Of a DNA stretch of 64,000 bases, positions 18,201 to 25,663 are shown one piece after another. The translations under genes were made by a program, and so were the position numbers. The stretch comes from a bacterium A37T11 (GTDB lineage Bacteria > Bacteroidota > Bacteroidia > Sphingobacteriales > Sphingobacteriaceae). How positions within the stretch are numbered: position 1 is the stretch's first letter; every line of letters starts with the position of its first letter. The notes beneath the pieces were generated by a model. It searched no databases, had not been told where the DNA came from, and saw only the letters and a program-made list of their open reading frames with translations. The DNA lies in contig FOBR01000001.1 of assembly GCA_900109895.1 (NCBI GenBank), positions 359,332 through 423,331 on the forward strand, in the 5' to 3' direction.

Positions 18201-18204
18201 GCCG

Positions 18205-18212
18205 CAAAAGTA
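18205..18212 (-). promoter_or_regulatory. -7 promoter box (TACTTTTG) of the dGTPase gene, 4 bp from the ATG
   Basis: A perfect TAnnTTTG match on the minus strand ending 4 bp before the ATG at 18200. A leaderless or nearly leaderless transcript is implied. The expected -33 region (about 18230) falls in the left end of the hairpin element, so that element may have replaced the original upstream half of this promoter. Confidence 0.5.
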
Positions 18213-18220
18213 CAATGTTT

Positions 18221-18349
18221 ATTATTAAAATCGGCACAGCCCGCTGCGGCGGGGAAAACCGCTGCGTGAGCCAAGGTCTCACTCCGCTATTTTCCCCATT
18301 GCCGCAGCGGACCATGCCGATTTTAATAAAAGAGTGGTTAAGATGGAAA
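18221..18349 (+). repeat. Long hairpin element, copy 1 (MITE/REP-like), upstream of susC
   Basis: The ends are inverted (AAAATCGGCA at 18227 and TGCCGATTTT at 18315). Inside, three more pairs are nested: CCGCTGCGGC with GCCGCAGCGG (10/10), GGGGAAAA with TTTTCCCC, and GTGAG with CTCAC. The whole folds into one roughly 98-base hairpin. A conserved right flank (AGTGGTTAAGATGGAAA) follows. A second copy in the same orientation lies at 23418-23562, just after susD. It carries no coding capacity, so it could be a non-autonomous mobile element, a structured terminator, or both. Confidence 0.8.
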
Positions 18350-18350
18350 C

Positions 18351-18366
18351 ACGAAAACGTTTTCGT
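18351..18366. promoter_or_regulatory. LacI-family-like operator palindrome upstream of susC
   Basis: ACGAAAACGTTTTCGT is a perfect 16-bp palindrome with a central CG, the form used by LacI/GalR-family regulators. A second inverted repeat (ATACTT-acaa-AAGTAT, 18373-18388) lies 6 bp further. Both are 180-220 bp upstream of the susC ATG in the otherwise empty interval 18350-18570. Together they suggest sugar-responsive control of this susCD pair. No regulator gene is in the window. Confidence 0.5.
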
Positions 18367-18570
18367 AAAAAAATACTTACAAAAGTATGCATATATCCTA
18401 ACATATCCCTACTATTGATTGTTATTTCAGCAATAGAAATAATACCACATGAACCAAATTATGATGAGCCAACAATCTCATTTTTTCGGGCGTAAACGCG
18501 CTCCTCCGTTACCCACTCCATACCTGTGGGAAATTTAAAATTTTTAACAAATTTAATATGATTAAACCAA

Positions 18571-21500
18571 ATGATGATAAACCAATTATACCGCGAATGG
18601 TCTGGAAAATCTCGCAAAAACAATACTCGCTTAAATGCATTCCGACTGATCTTTCATACCCTCTTTTTAGTTTGCATTTGGCTGCCAGCCGGTCTTTATG
18701 CCCAGCAAAATTATAGCGGTACCGTAAAGGAATCAGATGGCAAACCTTTGTCTGAGGTTTCTGTACGGGTTAAGGGCACCAACAGGGGCACCAGCACCAA
18801 TGCCTCCGGCCAATTCAATATTCAGGCCACCAAAGGTGAGACCTTATTATTTAGCTACCTTGGGTATTTAGGAAAAGAAATTGTTCTGACCAATGAGAAA
18901 AATTTGACGGTTGTCTTGTCGCCTGAGTCTATTGAAATGGACGAAGCCGTTGTAGTGGGTTATGGTACGATCAAAAAGAGTGACCTAACGGGAGCTGTAG
19001 CCAGAGTTTCCATGAGTGAAAAGAGCACCTTACCCAATGTTTCCATTGCTCAGGCACTTTCGGGAGCCACTGCCGGGGTCAACTTTCAGCCCAAAGGGCT
19101 AGCTGGCGGAGATGCCAGCCTGTCTGTTCGTGGACAGACATCCCTTTCAGCCAATGACAACCCGCTTATCGTTCTGGACGGGATTATTTATAATGGATCA
19201 TTATCAGATATTAATGTCAACGACATTGAGTTTATAGACATCCTGAAAGATGCCAGTGCCGCTGCGGTGTACGGATCGCGTTCTGCCAATGGGGTAATTC
19301 TGATAACTACCAAAAAGGGTACTACAGACAAACCCCGGATTTCATTTAATGCTTATGGTGGCACTCAATGGATGACTAACAACCCCATGAAAGTGATGAA
19401 TGCCGATCAATATGCGGTGCGCATGGTCGATTATTATTATCAACAATCGTTGTATGCCTGGTATAAGACTAATCCAACCAGCGATGCCGGAAAACCGGTA
19501 CGCATTGACATCACCGACCGGCAAGCGGTTTCTAATTCGCTTCGCACAGAAGAGGAAAAAACCAATTATTTGGCCGGAAATGACATTGACTGGGTAGATC
19601 AGGTTATGCGCAAACATCCCATAATCCAAAGCTATGACCTGAGTTTCTCAGGGCGCAGCGAGAAAGTCAATTATTATGCTTCGGCTTCCTATGTCGGTGA
19701 GGAGGGCATCCTGGTCAACGACCAGTTCAAACGGTATACCCTCAACACGAAAGTAGACGGTTCGCTGACCAGTTGGCTCAATGTGGGTCTTAACCTGAAC
19801 TATTCTAACCGGGACTATTCGGGCCTCAATGCCAGTCTGGATGCAGCCCGCAAAGCCAGTCCATTGGCCAATAATGATCTTGCCTCACCAGACGATTACT
19901 CGACTTACCTCACTGGCGAAACCTATATGATACATCCGTTGGGTTATACTAAGGCCACCAATGTAGACCAGCGTAACAATTTCTTTTATATTGCCTCTGC
20001 TAAGCTAACGGCTCCATTTTTAAAGGGATTGACCTATGACTTTAACTATTCCAATACCTATTATACCGAAAAGAATAATACGTTCTACCCGGTGAGCATT
20101 GCCGATGGTGCCTCTAATAAAGGGAAAGCGGTGAAATCGCCGCTTGAAACCCGCAACTGGATTTTTAATAATATCTTGTCATATGTACAGACCTTTGGCG
20201 ACCATCAGGTAAATGCAACACTGCTCTACAGTCGTGAAAAGCGCACTGGGGAATCGTATACACTCACCGGTCAAGGATTTGACAACCCTGTATTAGGCTT
20301 TGACAACCTCATGCTGGCCACCATTCTCACAACCAGCGCACCCAGTGCATGGAGAGAAGCTGGTATTTCTTATATGGGCCGCCTTAATTATACCTACAAA
20401 AACCGATATCTTTTTACGGGGACTGTGCGCAAAGATGGCTATTCGGGTTTTGGCGCCAACCAAAAGTATGTCACACTGCCTTCGGCCTCTATAGGGTGGC
20501 TTATTTCAGAAGAGCCTTTTTTGGCAGACCACAAATCCCTTTACTTAAAACTGAGGCTCTCGTATGGGCAAAACGGAAATCAAGGCATCGGCCGTTACTC
20601 CAGCTTTGGCAAAATATCCAATACGCCTATCGTATTTGGCTCCAATACAGAAGTGGCCGTCTACCCGGACAAGATGGGCAATCCATCTTTGGCATGGGAA
20701 AAAACCTCTTCTTATAACCTGGGGGTTGATTTTGGGGTGATAAATAACCGCATCACCGGTTCGGTGGATGTATACACTTCCAAAACAGAAAATGTACTGG
20801 TCAAACGACTACTGCCTTCATCCTCGGGCTATGACACGCTCTGGACCAACATTGGTGCCCTTAAAAACAAGGGGATTGACCTCGAAATAAAGTCAACCAA
20901 CATAAAAAGCAGTGATTTTAATTGGAAATCCAATTTTAACTTTTCCCTTGTCAGAGACAAGATCAGCAAGCTTTACGGCGGTGACAATGACCGCGACGTT
21001 GGAAACTCCTGGTTTGTTGGCCAACCCATCTCCGCCATCTACGATTACCGGATGACAGGTGGGTTATGGACGGAGCAGGATTTATATTCGGGCAATATAC
21101 TTCCTGGCTGGTACCCCGGTCAATATAAATATAAAGACTTCAAAAATGACAAAATTATTGATGCGCAAAACGACCGGGAGATCATTGGTTACCGAACACC
21201 TAATTTTCGGTTTAGCATTGGTAATACCTTTACCTATAAAAATTGGGGATTGTTTTTCTTACTTAATTCCATTCAAGGGGGCAATGGTTATTACATGATG
21301 AATAATTATGATGTGGTGAACGTGTCTTCCCGTTCTGACGATGTGTACCGCATTAACCAATCGGCCGTCAGGCAGTACTGGACTCCGGACAATGGTGTGA
21401 ACAATGCTACTGGAATTTACAATTCGCCTGCAGTGACAAGCGGGGTTTATGAAAGCAGAAGTTTTGTAAGGCTTCAGGACGTATCCCTTTCTTATTCGTT

Positions 21501-21675
21501 TAGTCCCGAAATGCTCAAACGCATGGGTAGCATAAGTAACTTGCAGATCTACCTTTCGGCCAAGAATCTGTACACCTGGACTAACTGGTCTGGTTGGGAC
21601 CCGGAGCTGGCCTCTGACAATGCCAACTACCCGGCAATGCGCAATGTGATCTTGGGCGCCAAACTATCCTTCTAA
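18571..21675 (+). CDS. SusC/RagA family TonB-linked outer-membrane transporter
   Basis: 1034 residues. A long signal region ends at LYAQQ. The CarboxypepD_reg-like domain (YSGTVKESDGKPLSEVSVRV) follows, then the plug beginning DEAVVVGYGTIKKSDLTGAV, with the SusC signature LIVLDGIIYNGSLSDINVND and the SRSANGVILITTKKG segment. A TonB barrel ends in the terminal aromatic (GAKLSF). There is no STN domain, so it is not coupled to an anti-sigma system, unlike the second SusC here. It imports an unknown oligomer with the SusD at 21694. No glycosidase is beside it, so the substrate is open. Confidence 0.93.
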   Translation: MMINQLYREWSGKSRKNNTRLNAFRLIFHTLFLVCIWLPAGLYAQQNYSGTVKESDGKPLSEVSVRVKGTNRGTSTNASGQFNIQATKGETLLFSYLGYLGKEIVLTNEKNLTVVLSPESIEMDEAVVVGYGTIKKSDLTGAVARVSMSEKSTLPNVSIAQALSGATAGVNFQPKGLAGGDASLSVRGQTSLSANDNPLIVLDGIIYNGSLSDINVNDIEFIDILKDASAAAVYGSRSANGVILITTKKGTTDKPRISFNAYGGTQWMTNNPMKVMNADQYAVRMVDYYYQQSLYAWYKTNPTSDAGKPVRIDITDRQAVSNSLRTEEEKTNYLAGNDIDWVDQVMRKHPIIQSYDLSFSGRSEKVNYYASASYVGEEGILVNDQFKRYTLNTKVDGSLTSWLNVGLNLNYSNRDYSGLNASLDAARKASPLANNDLASPDDYSTYLTGETYMIHPLGYTKATNVDQRNNFFYIASAKLTAPFLKGLTYDFNYSNTYYTEKNNTFYPVSIADGASNKGKAVKSPLETRNWIFNNILSYVQTFGDHQVNATLLYSREKRTGESYTLTGQGFDNPVLGFDNLMLATILTTSAPSAWREAGISYMGRLNYTYKNRYLFTGTVRKDGYSGFGANQKYVTLPSASIGWLISEEPFLADHKSLYLKLRLSYGQNGNQGIGRYSSFGKISNTPIVFGSNTEVAVYPDKMGNPSLAWEKTSSYNLGVDFGVINNRITGSVDVYTSKTENVLVKRLLPSSSGYDTLWTNIGALKNKGIDLEIKSTNIKSSDFNWKSNFNFSLVRDKISKLYGGDNDRDVGNSWFVGQPISAIYDYRMTGGLWTEQDLYSGNILPGWYPGQYKYKDFKNDKIIDAQNDREIIGYRTPNFRFSIGNTFTYKNWGLFFLLNSIQGGNGYYMMNNYDVVNVSSRSDDVYRINQSAVRQYWTPDNGVNNATGIYNSPAVTSGVYESRSFVRLQDVSLSYSFSPEMLKRMGSISNLQIYLSAKNLYTWTNWSGWDPELASDNANYPAMRNVILGAKLSF

Positions 21676-21693
21676 CCATCAAAAAAAAGAAAA

Positions 21694-23412
21694 ATGAGCA
21701 TTTTAAATAAATTAAAAGTCACCCTTAAGTTTGGCAGCCTATTGCTGCCCATGTGGATGGCGGGCTGCAACAGTAAAGATTTTTTAAAAGAAGAACCAAA
21801 AGATTTTCTTGCACCGGACAATGCCTATTCTTCTGTGGCAGGTCTTCGCCAGGGGATCAATGGGCTGGTTTTGTCAGTCAGGGATAGCTGGTATTTTGGG
21901 GAAGAGTTGCAGGACGTGGGTACTATTTTCAAGGGATTGGGTACGGATGTCGCTTTTTATGGGGAAGACCCAAACAGTACCCGGTTTTTATGTAATTATG
22001 TCACCTATCTCACACCCAGCTCTTCGTATGTCAAGGAATACTGGACCCGGCCTTTCAAGTTAGTGCAACGGGTAAATGTACTCCTCACTTATATTGATGC
22101 CCTGGACGCTGCTAAGTGGAGTAATGACACGCAACAGGCTGCCTATAAGGCCGAGGCTTTATTTTTCAGGGCTTATGCCTATCGTCACCTCGTCTCGTTC
22201 TTTGGTGATGTTCCTGTCGTGACCGAAGTAGTTAGCGAAGCTAAGGTAGATTTTGTGCGCAATCCGGTTAGTGAGGCCTATGCTTTGATGGAACAGGATC
22301 TCGCTTTTGCCACACAAAATCTGCCCGATCCTGGCAAGGAGGAGGCTCCCGGACGTGTTACCAAAGGTGCTGCCTGGCAACTACTCAGTGAGGTCTATCT
22401 GGCCGAAGGTAAATATCAGGATGCTGTCACGGCTTCCAGCCACGTGATCAATGATTTTGGTTATCATCTCATGACCAGTCGTTTTGGATCTACCATAGAT
22501 GTCTTCGGTACGGGTGATGTGTACCTGGACCTGTTTGCTTATGGTAACCAGAATCTTTCTGAAAATAAGGAATCGATCTGGGTCATGCAATTTGAACCGC
22601 TCATTGCTGGCGGTTCAAGTGGTCGTGGCACGCGGGCTTTTGGCCCGGCTTACTTCCGCATGGGCAATACACCTGACGGGAAGAAGGCTTTTAGAGGTGA
22701 GTTAATTAATGGTGCTTATACCGGATACTCGGACACGTTGGGACGTGGGGTTTCGTGGATCCGGCCTACCAACCTTGCGGCTTATACGGTATGGGCCAGT
22801 GATTGGAACAATGACATCCGCAATGCCAAGCATAACATTAAGCGGGATTTTTATTTTGACAACCCCGCCTCGACTTTTGATAAGAAGAAAATTGACTTTA
22901 AATTGTATCCTGCTTCTGCTGGCAGGGATGCGCTTCGGGATACGTGTCAATATATTTATCCGTTTTTTATGAAGGTGGCTGATCCTTGCCATGTGCTTAG
23001 TGATTTTGCTACTTCTGGTGGTGGGGCTACCTATAAAGATGTGTATGCAATGCGGCTGGCTGAGACTTTTCTTACCAGGGCAGAGGCGTACATTCAGCTT
23101 GGTCAGACAGATCTGGCGGCCAACGATATTAACGCGGTCCGTGAGCGTGCGCATGCCAAACCAGTTGCTGCCAGCCAGGTGAATATGGATTATTTGCTGG
23201 ATGAGCGGGTTCGGGAATTGTATGGGGAGGAATGCCGTCATATTGTGCTTCGCCGGACTGGCAAGTTGCTGGAACGGGTCAGGAAGTACAATAACAATCC
23301 GCTGAATAAGGGGCTGAATATTCAGGACTACAATGTGCTTTGGCCCATTCCCCAGAGTCAGATTGACCTGAACATCGGGGCGGCTTTTCCACAGAATCCG
23401 GGTTATCATTAA
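21694..23412 (+). CDS. RagB/SusD family nutrient-binding outer-membrane lipoprotein
   Basis: 572 residues with a lipoprotein signal (LLPMWMAGCNSKDFLKEEPKDF; Cys25 is the lipidation site and the FLxEEP-like segment is typical of SusD). The tetratricopeptide-rich N-terminal part contains AEALFFRAYAYRHLVSFFGDVPVVTE. The C-terminal part has the SusD signature MDYLLDERVRELYGEECRHIVLRRTG and ends in PQNPGY. It partners the SusC 18 bp upstream. Intact in length, unlike the SusD at 33-34 kb. Confidence 0.93.
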   Translation: MSILNKLKVTLKFGSLLLPMWMAGCNSKDFLKEEPKDFLAPDNAYSSVAGLRQGINGLVLSVRDSWYFGEELQDVGTIFKGLGTDVAFYGEDPNSTRFLCNYVTYLTPSSSYVKEYWTRPFKLVQRVNVLLTYIDALDAAKWSNDTQQAAYKAEALFFRAYAYRHLVSFFGDVPVVTEVVSEAKVDFVRNPVSEAYALMEQDLAFATQNLPDPGKEEAPGRVTKGAAWQLLSEVYLAEGKYQDAVTASSHVINDFGYHLMTSRFGSTIDVFGTGDVYLDLFAYGNQNLSENKESIWVMQFEPLIAGGSSGRGTRAFGPAYFRMGNTPDGKKAFRGELINGAYTGYSDTLGRGVSWIRPTNLAAYTVWASDWNNDIRNAKHNIKRDFYFDNPASTFDKKKIDFKLYPASAGRDALRDTCQYIYPFFMKVADPCHVLSDFATSGGGATYKDVYAMRLAETFLTRAEAYIQLGQTDLAANDINAVRERAHAKPVAASQVNMDYLLDERVRELYGEECRHIVLRRTGKLLERVRKYNNNPLNKGLNIQDYNVLWPIPQSQIDLNIGAAFPQNPGYH

Positions 23413-23417
23413 GGTTT

Positions 23418-23562
23418 AAATCGGCACAGCCCGATTATTAAAATCGGCACAGCCCGCTGCAGCGGGGATAACCACTTCGTGAGCCTCGGTCTCACTCCGT
23501 TATTATCCCCATGCCGCATCGGGCCATGCCGATTTTAATAAAAATAGTGGTTAAGATGGAAA
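23418..23562 (+). repeat. Long hairpin element, copy 2 (MITE/REP-like), downstream of susD
   Basis: Same orientation and layout as copy 1: AAAATCGGCA and TGCCGATTTT ends, GTGAG/CTCAC tip, and the right flank AGTGGTTAAGATGGAAA. Its middle stem reads GGGGATAA with TTATCCCC, while copy 1 has GGGGAAAA with TTTTCCCC, so both arms changed together. The left end carries an extra partial repeat (AAATCGGCACAGCCCG at 23418-23433), as if a second element had inserted or been truncated there. It starts 6 bp after the susD stop. Confidence 0.8.
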
Positions 23563-23572
23563 TTTCGACCTT

Positions 23573-23797
23573 TTACTCTGTTTCCTTCTCCTGGTCTACA
23601 GCAGCGGTGGAGACGGCTGAGGCGACCAAGCCGGCTGCAACCAGGTAGCCTGCTATGCTGGTGATCAGCGCGGGCAATGCGATGGGTGCTGTTAACAAAG
23701 CTCCTCCTACGGCTCCCAGGGCTATCCCTATTTTGCGGATGCTTTTAAAAAACTGTGGGGTGGGCGCAGAGACCCTTCTTACGATTTCTTTTTTCAT
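23573..23797 (-). CDS. Small holin-like membrane protein
   Basis: 74 residues. A basic N-terminus (MKKEIVRRVSAPTPQFFKSI) precedes two hydrophobic segments, about residues 25-44 and 46-65, separated by a short turn, and an acidic tail (DQEKETE). This is the size and layout of small holins but has no sequence signature. It is the last gene of a minus-strand trio, 12 bp after a DUF5675 gene. Function by homology is not established. Confidence 0.6.
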   Translation of the reverse strand: MKKEIVRRVSAPTPQFFKSIRKIGIALGAVGGALLTAPIALPALITSIAGYLVAAGLVASAVSTAAVDQEKETE

Positions 23798-23809
23798 TGT
23801 ATTTTTTTT

Positions 23810-24259
23810 CTATTTAATTAATTTGTTGATGACCTGGACCTGGTCGTTGCCTGCTTTGATGGCTTGTAACAGCATCGGATATACTTCCTTGTAGGCTGCT
23901 GCGGAGTGCAGCACGCGGTAATCTCCGTCTACGAGTTGCCAGTAGGATCCGGTGAGTGGGCATCCAGCGGTTTGTGTGTGATAGTTGCCGATGTGGATGA
24001 ATACCAAGCTAAAGTTGGGGATCCCGGCTATTTCTACCATGCCTTCATGCAGTTTGGCGTAACGGCCTGCATAGGTGGCATTCATGCCGGCCAGTTTGTT
24101 GAGCTTGAGCAGGTAGGTCCCTTCCGGGATGCAGGTGATGCCGGCTATTTTATGGTCACGGATGCGGTCTTCCAGCAGGTAACAGGCAAAGCGGCCGTTG
24201 ATATACAAGTGGCTCAGGGTACTGTTCTTCCCCTGAGCTGTTCTTACAATTGTTATCAC
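23810..24259 (-). CDS. DUF5675 family protein
   Basis: 149 residues, no signal peptide. Short beta-rich domain with RTAQGKNSTLSHLYINGRFA, CIPEGTYLLKL and the strongly conserved FIHIGNYHTQTAGCPLTG. That last block has a His followed by a Gly-Cys pair, reminiscent of the L,D-transpeptidase active site, although homology to that fold is only my suggestion. The start is GTG, overlapping the TGA of the upstream FnIII gene (GTGA). DUF5675 proteins occur in phages and in Bacteroidota chromosomes; their activity is unknown. Confidence 0.75.
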   Translation of the reverse strand: MITIVRTAQGKNSTLSHLYINGRFACYLLEDRIRDHKIAGITCIPEGTYLLKLNKLAGMNATYAGRYAKLHEGMVEIAGIPNFSLVFIHIGNYHTQTAGCPLTGSYWQLVDGDYRVLHSAAAYKEVYPMLLQAIKAGNDQVQVINKLIK

Positions 24260-24918
24260 TCCCGGGCCACGTAGTCTAGTGTGTAACTCCAGTCGCCGTA
24301 TCCTTGGGTATTCATGGCTCTTACCTGCACGTAGTAAACCTTTGCGGCTTCTACCGGAGACAGCACGTTGTTGCGGGAGCTGGTGGTATGGAAGCGGTCT
24401 TTGAATACGGGCTGACCATCGGAACCCAGCTCGTTGGTAAAGCGGTATTCATATCCGGTCGCGCCTGTTACGGGGGTAAAATCAAGGCGCATTTGCCCGC
24501 GCTGCCTTCCGTCGCGCAACCGGAGACCACCGGGTGAATCGGGGATCAGACCGGGTGCTGGCTCTGCACTAACGGGAAATCCTGAGCTTAACAGTACCGG
24601 TAAGGATCCGCCTGCGGTTATGTTTACGTAATAGGCCAGCTGGGTCAGCAGTTTTTCGAGAGCTGCCCGGCTCTCATTCTTGATGCTGGTTTCCAGCGGG
24701 CTTCCTTTTCGGCGTGCGGCGGCTAGCTTATCCCTAAAATCATCGCGGGCTGCTCCTACGGTGGCCATATCGGGCGTGGGTGTAGCATAGGCCGCGTTGC
24801 CTGTAAGGGCCACGATCACCGTGTTGGTGCTGGATAGCAGCACTTCGTCTGACATCCGGATAAAACTGATCAATGCTTTCTTTTCTCGCATCGTTTTGTT
24901 TTTAATGCTGAACTTCAT
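24256..24918 (-). CDS. Fibronectin type III domain-containing protein
   Basis: 220 residues from the ATG at 24918 (MKFSIKNKTMREKKALISFI); a longer in-frame start would add 18 residues. The N-terminal 115 residues are helical (SDEVLLSSTNTVIVALTGN). After the linker PAPGLIPDSPGGLRL, an FnIII domain follows, with the usual GYEYRF and YYVQVRAMNTQGYGDWSY strands. It is the first gene of the trio with DUF5675 and the holin-like peptide. Together these suggest a phage- or tail-derived structure, but nothing proves it. Confidence 0.72.
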   Translation of the reverse strand: MKFSIKNKTMREKKALISFIRMSDEVLLSSTNTVIVALTGNAAYATPTPDMATVGAARDDFRDKLAAARRKGSPLETSIKNESRAALEKLLTQLAYYVNITAGGSLPVLLSSGFPVSAEPAPGLIPDSPGGLRLRDGRQRGQMRLDFTPVTGATGYEYRFTNELGSDGQPVFKDRFHTTSSRNNVLSPVEAAKVYYVQVRAMNTQGYGDWSYTLDYVARE

Positions 24919-24975
24919 TGTTAAACGATGCAAACATACTAAGGCATTGATTTTAAAGTTAATATGTGCCACGTA

Positions 24976-25305
24976 TTACCACATTGTGCTGCATGTTGCT
25001 ACATTTTTGTAGGAATTTTGGTCGAAAGGGCTATTTTGAGGGTTGTATTTGGGGCTTTGTAGGTTGTCGTGTGCATGTTGTTCTCCTGCAAGGTCTTGCT
25101 GAAGTTTGTCGCCGTGGCTTTGTATTATTTCGGGATGGTGTTGATCTTTGTGTTGGTGACTTTTTACTCCTTCAACGTGATCTTGAACTTTGTGTTTTTC
25201 ACTTTTTTCCTTGTCAATGTTATGGGGAATTTTGTGTTTGGGGATTTTTACTCCTGCAAAGGAATGGAAGAATTGGTCGGGGTGACGGTGCAGGGATGCG
25301 AAACG
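24976..25305 (-). repeat. Degenerate 42-bp tandem repeat region (open frame of 14-residue units, no start codon)
   Basis: On the plus strand the units GATCTTTGTG (25143), GAACTTTGTG (25185), GAATTTTGTG (25227) and GAAGTTTGTC (25101) recur exactly every 42 bp; GTAGGTTGTC at 25059 fits the same period. On the minus strand, one frame is open from 25305 to a TAA at 24976. It reads as 14-residue units of the form K/Q-S-x-x-H-K-x-Q, rich in His, Lys and Gln. No ATG or GTG opens this frame, so it is either a dead repeat-protein gene or a repeat array. It fills the 440-bp gap between the FnIII gene and the HTH gene. Confidence 0.6.
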
Positions 25306-25360
25306 TTAAATCTATACTGCACAGTCCCGCTTTTACTTAGTATTCAACATGAAAATTTCC

Positions 25361-25660
25361 TTACATACTTCTATAATTCATCCCTCCCCTCCTATCGATC
25401 AGCCCGTAGACTTCCTTTTTGGAGTACATCTTGCGGGTGCCTAGCAGGCAGACGGGTTTGATCAGGCGGCCGTCGATGTGGCGGCTGAAGGTTTTGTGGC
25501 TTACGCCCAGGATGAGCCGGGCGGCTTCGCGTTTGATCAGGTCGTCGCTGATGGCTTTCTCCTGGAGGGGGTCTGTTCCGATAGCTGCTTGGGATTCGGG
25601 CAGGCGGGCTTTTAATAGGCTGATGATTTCGGCCAGTAGGGCTAGTTTTTCTTTCTCCAT
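25361..25660 (-). CDS. Excisionase-like helix-turn-helix protein
   Basis: 99 residues: a helical N-terminal segment, then a MerR/excisionase-type HTH (about residues 45-92, REAARLILGVSHKTFSRHID and LLGTRKMYSKKEVYGLI). The last segment is the wing-like part that reads a substrate-dependent label in HTH_17 proteins. It is 3 bp downstream of the alpha-oxoamine synthase gene on the same strand, so it is probably cotranscribed. Similar proteins sit in mobile elements, but no integrase is visible nearby. Confidence 0.72.
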   Translation of the reverse strand: MEKEKLALLAEIISLLKARLPESQAAIGTDPLQEKAISDDLIKREAARLILGVSHKTFSRHIDGRLIKPVCLLGTRKMYSKKEVYGLIDRRGGMNYRSM

Positions 25661-25663
25661 ACG

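Noticed and set aside
22702..23409. Minus-strand 235-residue open frame opposite susD
   Set aside because: Antisense shadow; the sense strand has the full SusD signature.
25069..25461. Plus-strand 130-residue open frame, very hydrophobic
   Set aside because: It reads across the 42-bp repeat array in the antisense direction and runs into the HTH gene; no start site or family motif supports it.
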